From Bradyrhizobium iriomotense (GTDB lineage Bacteria > Pseudomonadota > Alphaproteobacteria > Rhizobiales > Xanthobacteraceae): a DNA stretch of 64,000 nt. Under the pieces are notes generated by a model that worked only from the letters and a program-made list of their open reading frames with translations, was not told where the DNA came from and made no database searches. The position numbers and the translations under genes are program-made. Positions 61,056-64,000 of the stretch are shown piece by piece (within the stretch, counting starts at the first letter, position 1; the number at the start of each line of letters is the position of its first letter). The stretch covers positions 310,001 through 374,000 of the forward strand of contig NZ_JAFCJZ010000004.1 in the NCBI RefSeq assembly GCF_018130765.1, written 5' to 3'.

Positions 61056-61973
61056 ATGTCCGATAACGACGACGTCCCGTTCAACCGCAATTTTCCGCTT
61101 CAGCCCGGAATCGTCGAGGAAATCCGGCCCGGCGTGCGGCGCGTGCTCTGTAACAATCCGAGCCCCTTCACCTTCTCCGGCACGGTCAGCTACATCGTCG
61201 GCACCGGCAACGTCGCGATCATCGATCCCGGTCCGGATGATGCGGCGCATGCAGCAGCGCTGCTCGAGGCGGTGCGCGGCGAGACGGTGACGCATATCTT
61301 CGTCACCCACACCCACCGTGACCATTCGCCGAACACCGCGCGGATCAAGCAGGCGACCGGCGCGCCGGTTTACGCCGAGGGCCCGCACCGCGCCTCACGC
61401 CCGCGCTTCGAGAGCGAGAAGCACAATCCGGAATCCGGCGTCGATCGCGATTTCGCACCCGATATCAGGATCGCCCATGGCGACGTCGTCGAGGGGGCCG
61501 GCTGGCGCCTCGAGGCGGTGGCGACGCCCGGCCACACCGCCAACCACCTCGCCTTCGCCTGGGCCGAGCGGAAATTCAATTTCGTCGGCGACCACGTGAT
61601 GGGCTGGTCGACCTCGATCGTGGCGCCGCCCGACGGCTCGATGATCGACTACATGGACTCGCTCGACCGTCTCGCCGCGCGCGAGGAGGATCTCTATTTC
61701 TCCGGCCACGGCCCCGAGATCCCGGATGGCCCGCGCTTCGTGCGTTTCCTGATCCGTCACCGCAAGGCCCGCGAGGCCTCGATCCTGCACCGCCTTGCCA
61801 AGGGCGAGGCCGACATCCCGACCATGGTGCGCGCGATCTATATCGGCATCGATCCGAGGCTGACGACGGCTGCGGGCTATTCCGTGCTGGCGCATCTGGA
61901 AGACCTCGTCGCGCGCGGCGTGGTCGCGACCGATGGCGATCCCGTGATCGGCGGGACGTACCGGATGGCCTAG
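61056..61973 (+). CDS. Metallo-beta-lactamase fold hydrolase, LACTB2-like
   Basis: The 305-residue protein has the MBL zinc motif THTHRDHSPN, later ligands in TPGHTANHLAFA, GDHVMGWS and YFSGHGPEI, and a C-terminal winged helix (HRLAKGEADIPTMVRAIYIG, YSVLAHLEDLVARGVV) as in LACTB2-type nucleases/hydrolases. ATG 61056 has AGGAAG upstream. Substrate unknown; thioesterase or RNase activity is possible. Confidence 0.82.
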   Translation: MSDNDDVPFNRNFPLQPGIVEEIRPGVRRVLCNNPSPFTFSGTVSYIVGTGNVAIIDPGPDDAAHAAALLEAVRGETVTHIFVTHTHRDHSPNTARIKQATGAPVYAEGPHRASRPRFESEKHNPESGVDRDFAPDIRIAHGDVVEGAGWRLEAVATPGHTANHLAFAWAERKFNFVGDHVMGWSTSIVAPPDGSMIDYMDSLDRLAAREEDLYFSGHGPEIPDGPRFVRFLIRHRKAREASILHRLAKGEADIPTMVRAIYIGIDPRLTTAAGYSVLAHLEDLVARGVVATDGDPVIGGTYRMA

Positions 61974-61977
61974 CGCG

Positions 61978-62102
61978 TCATTCCGGGGCGCGCGCTAGCG
62001 CGAACCCGGAATCCATCGGGCCGCGGCGTTGGTGGAAGAATGGATTCTCAGATGCGCAATTGCGCATCATAGTTCGATGCTGCGCATCGCCCCGGAATGA
62101 CA
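61978..62102. repeat. Palindromic repeat (GTCATTCCGGGGCGC type)
   Basis: CGTCATTCCGGGGCGCGCGC at the left pairs with CGCCCCGGAATGACAC at the right. Related sequence occurs at 59530-59565 and 63063-63150. Confidence 0.65.
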
Positions 62103-62109
62103 CCAGGGG

Positions 62110-62964
62110 CTATTTCTTCACCGTCTTCGCCGGTGCCTTGGGTGGCGCCACCGGAGTCTTCTTCACCGGTTTCAGCGCATCGGCGTCCGCAGCGGTGTTG
62201 AGATCCTCGATGAATTTCTTCACGCGTGCGGCGTTGCTGCCGAGATCGCTGTCGAAATAGCGCGAGGCGGAGCGGATATCGACACGGGAATCCTCGCCGT
62301 CGGGCACGACCCTGATGGAAATGTCCTCGCGCAAGCCCATGATCGGCGTGCGGGCCACCGCCTCGATGCGGCCGATGCGGCGCGGCGGCTGCGGCGCGCG
62401 CTCGTCGATGACGAGCCATTTGCGCTTGTTAACCAGCTGGAGCGCGATCGCATAGGCGCGATCGACCGGGATCTCGAGCTCGATCGGTTCGATATCGGGG
62501 TAAAAATGGCGCTGCTGCTCGGCCGAGTAGAGGCCGGCATAGACCGCCGTATTGGCGCCGTCGCCGGTGCGCAGACGCGCCAATGCGTCGAAGCGGGGCG
62601 GGTCGATCGGGTCGGTGGTGACGTCGTGGATCGCCGGCAGCTTGCGGTATTGCAGGGCGAGATAGGCGGGGTAGGCGAGGATGGCGCCGTCGATGAGGAA
62701 CGCGAGCAGGATGCGCGCCATTCCGCGCGAGCCGTTCTGCCAGATCGCAGCGAAGCCCGCGAGCCCGAACAGGATCGAGAGCCCGGCGATCGCGAGGCCC
62801 CCGAAGAAGGTGACGAGCGCCGGCTTCGGCTCCAGGAAGCCGAAGCGGACGATGAGGATCGACACCAATACGGCCACCACCGCGAACACGGCGAGATTGC
62901 GCGCCCAGTTGGCGAGGCTGGACACGGGCTCCGTCTGGTAGGGAGCGGAAAACCTGCGGGCCAT
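62110..62964 (-). CDS. DUF1499 membrane-anchored protein
   Basis: The 284-residue protein has three N-terminal membrane segments (FAVVAVLVSILIVRF, LVTFFGGLAIAGLSILFGLA, ILLAFLIDGAILAYPAYLAL), then a DUF1499 domain (HFYPDIEPIELEIPVDRAYA, ARTPIMGLREDISIRVVPDG, DIRSASRYFDSDLGSNAARV). The Lys/Pro/Ala-rich tail ends TPVAPPKAPAKTVKK. Function unknown. Confidence 0.78.
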   Translation of the reverse strand: MARRFSAPYQTEPVSSLANWARNLAVFAVVAVLVSILIVRFGFLEPKPALVTFFGGLAIAGLSILFGLAGFAAIWQNGSRGMARILLAFLIDGAILAYPAYLALQYRKLPAIHDVTTDPIDPPRFDALARLRTGDGANTAVYAGLYSAEQQRHFYPDIEPIELEIPVDRAYAIALQLVNKRKWLVIDERAPQPPRRIGRIEAVARTPIMGLREDISIRVVPDGEDSRVDIRSASRYFDSDLGSNAARVKKFIEDLNTAADADALKPVKKTPVAPPKAPAKTVKK

Positions 62965-63062
62965 CGGGTGAAGCTCTGCCGGGGTCTTGGTGCCGGCCGA
63001 TCTGGCGCGACGATGGGCCGTTGAGACCACGGCCCGGGAGCAAATTCAAGGGTTCCTGGTCA

Positions 63063-63150
63063 TCACTGCCCCTCATTCCGGGGCGCCCAAAGGGCGAACC
63101 CGGAATCTCGAGATTCCGGGTCTGGTCCTTCGGACCATCCCGGAATGACG
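63063..63150. repeat. Palindromic repeat (CATTCCGGGGCGCCC type)
   Basis: CTCATTCCGGGGCGCCCAAA pairs with CATCCCGGAATGACGG around an inner AATCTCGAGATT palindrome. Same family as 61978-62102. Confidence 0.65.
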
Positions 63151-63169
63151 GTGCATGGTGCTTGCCCGG

Positions 63170-64000
63170 CTACGCCGCCGCGTTCGGGAAGCGGTAATCC
63201 TTGAACTGGTCGCGCAGCGCCGTCTTCAGGATCTTGCCGGTGGCCGTGTGCGGGATGCCTTCGACGAAGGCGACGTCGTCGGGCATCCACCATTTGGCGA
63301 TCTTGCCGTCCATGTATTTCAGGATGTCCTCGCGGCTCGCCTGCTGGCCCTGCTTGAGCTGCACGATCAGGAGCGGCCGCTCGTCCCATTTGGGGTGGAA
63401 CACGCCGATCACGGCGGCTTCCGCCACGGCCGGATGGCCGATCGCGAGGTTTTCGAGGTCGATGGAGGAGATCCACTCGCCGCCGGACTTGATCACGTCC
63501 TTGGAGCGGTCGGTGATCCGCATGTAGCCGGCCTCGTCGATGGTCGAGACGTCGCCGGTGTCGAAGAAGCCTTCCTCGTCGAGGATGTTGGCGTCGAGGC
63601 GGTAATAGGCCTTGGCGACCGCGGGCCCGGAGACCTTGAGCCGGCCGAAGGTCTTGCCGTCCCAGGGCAGCTCCTTGCCGGCATCGTCGGTGATCTTCAT
63701 CTGCACCGCGAAGGGGGCATAGCCCTGCATCTGCAGGACGTCGAGCTTGGCGTCGCCGGTTGCGTTCTGGAACGGCGGCTTCAGCGCCGCGACGCTGCCG
63801 ATCGGGCTCATCTCGGTCATGCCCCAGGCATGGCGCACGTTCGAGCCCATGTCGAGGAAGGCCTTGATCATCGAGCGCGGCATCGCCGAGCCGCCGCAGA
63901 TCACCATCTTCAGGTCCGGCAGCTTCAGATTATTGGCGGCCATGTGCTGGAGCAGCATCAGCCACACCGTGGGCACGCCGGCAGTGTGCGTCACCTTCTC
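63170..64000 (-). CDS. Acyl-CoA synthetase (AMP-binding), N-terminus beyond the window
   Basis: The visible 276 residues are the C-terminal half of a fatty acid-CoA ligase of the adenylate-forming family. Motifs are VICGGSAMPRSM, the A5-like HAWGMTEMSP, EGFFDTGDVSTID (A7), ITDRSKDVIKSGGEWIS (A8, linker) and HTATGKILKTALRDQF (A10 catalytic Lys). SGGEWISSIDLE places it among medium/long-chain ligases. The gene starts outside the window, so length is unknown. Confidence 0.88.
   Translation of the reverse strand, partial: EKVTHTAGVPTVWLMLLQHMAANNLKLPDLKMVICGGSAMPRSMIKAFLDMGSNVRHAWGMTEMSPIGSVAALKPPFQNATGDAKLDVLQMQGYAPFAVQMKITDDAGKELPWDGKTFGRLKVSGPAVAKAYYRLDANILDEEGFFDTGDVSTIDEAGYMRITDRSKDVIKSGGEWISSIDLENLAIGHPAVAEAAVIGVFHPKWDERPLLIVQLKQGQQASREDILKYMDGKIAKWWMPDDVAFVEGIPHTATGKILKTALRDQFKDYRFPNAAA

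Overview
The window looks like chromosomal DNA of a Bradyrhizobium-type alphaproteobacterium (Nitrobacteraceae). The grounds are high GC, a red-type (form IC) RuBisCO operon in the order cbbFPTALSXE with divergent cbbR, DctB/DctD control of an organic-acid symporter, a FixK-type box, many GGAAC-N17-GTT (EcfG-type) promoters in front of small stress proteins, and several palindromic intergenic repeat families I associate with this group. No rRNA, tRNA, CRISPR array, transposase or phage gene was seen.

Layout. 0-4.4 kb: dctB (5' end cut by the window), dctD, and a metabolite:H+ symporter behind a textbook sigma-54 promoter with a palindromic upstream site. 4.9-8.9 kb: a 1323-residue protein with a glycosidase-like N-terminus, 117-residue repeats and a type I secretion-like C-terminus. 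9-14.8 kb: small proteins, a carbamoyl-amino-acid hydrolase, a repeat-rich gap, and a tetR/MFS pair with matching operators. 15-24.9 kb: the Calvin cycle island, cbbR divergent from cbbF-P-T-A-L-S-X-E. 25-30 kb: a GGDEF/EAL protein split from its N-terminus by a frameshift, a universal stress protein behind a FixK box, and a DegP-type protease. 30-46 kb: an accessory block of small, mostly secreted or membrane stress-type proteins around two hybrid histidine kinases, one of them 2098 residues with a poly-HAMP array. 46-64 kb: HxlR/SDR pair, nitronate monooxygenase, PhoD, aldo/keto reductase, a frameshifted HpaD-like dioxygenase, aminotransferase, CPA2 antiporter, RibB, glutaryl-CoA dehydrogenase, an MBL hydrolase, a DUF1499 protein and a truncated acyl-CoA ligase.

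How it fits together. The cbb operon encodes CO2 fixation (RuBisCO, its activase and regeneration enzymes) under CbbR. DctB/DctD very probably drive the adjacent symporter by sigma-54. Seven exact GGAAC-N17-GTT motifs, each ending about 18-32 nt before a start codon after allowing for the transcription start, tie the small genes between 30.6 and 52.7 kb into what looks like a PhyR-EcfG general stress regulon; the regulators themselves are not in the window, but a REC-PAS-HWE kinase and the poly-HAMP kinase sit inside the block. Two genes carry single-base frameshifts, which may be real mutations or sequence errors.
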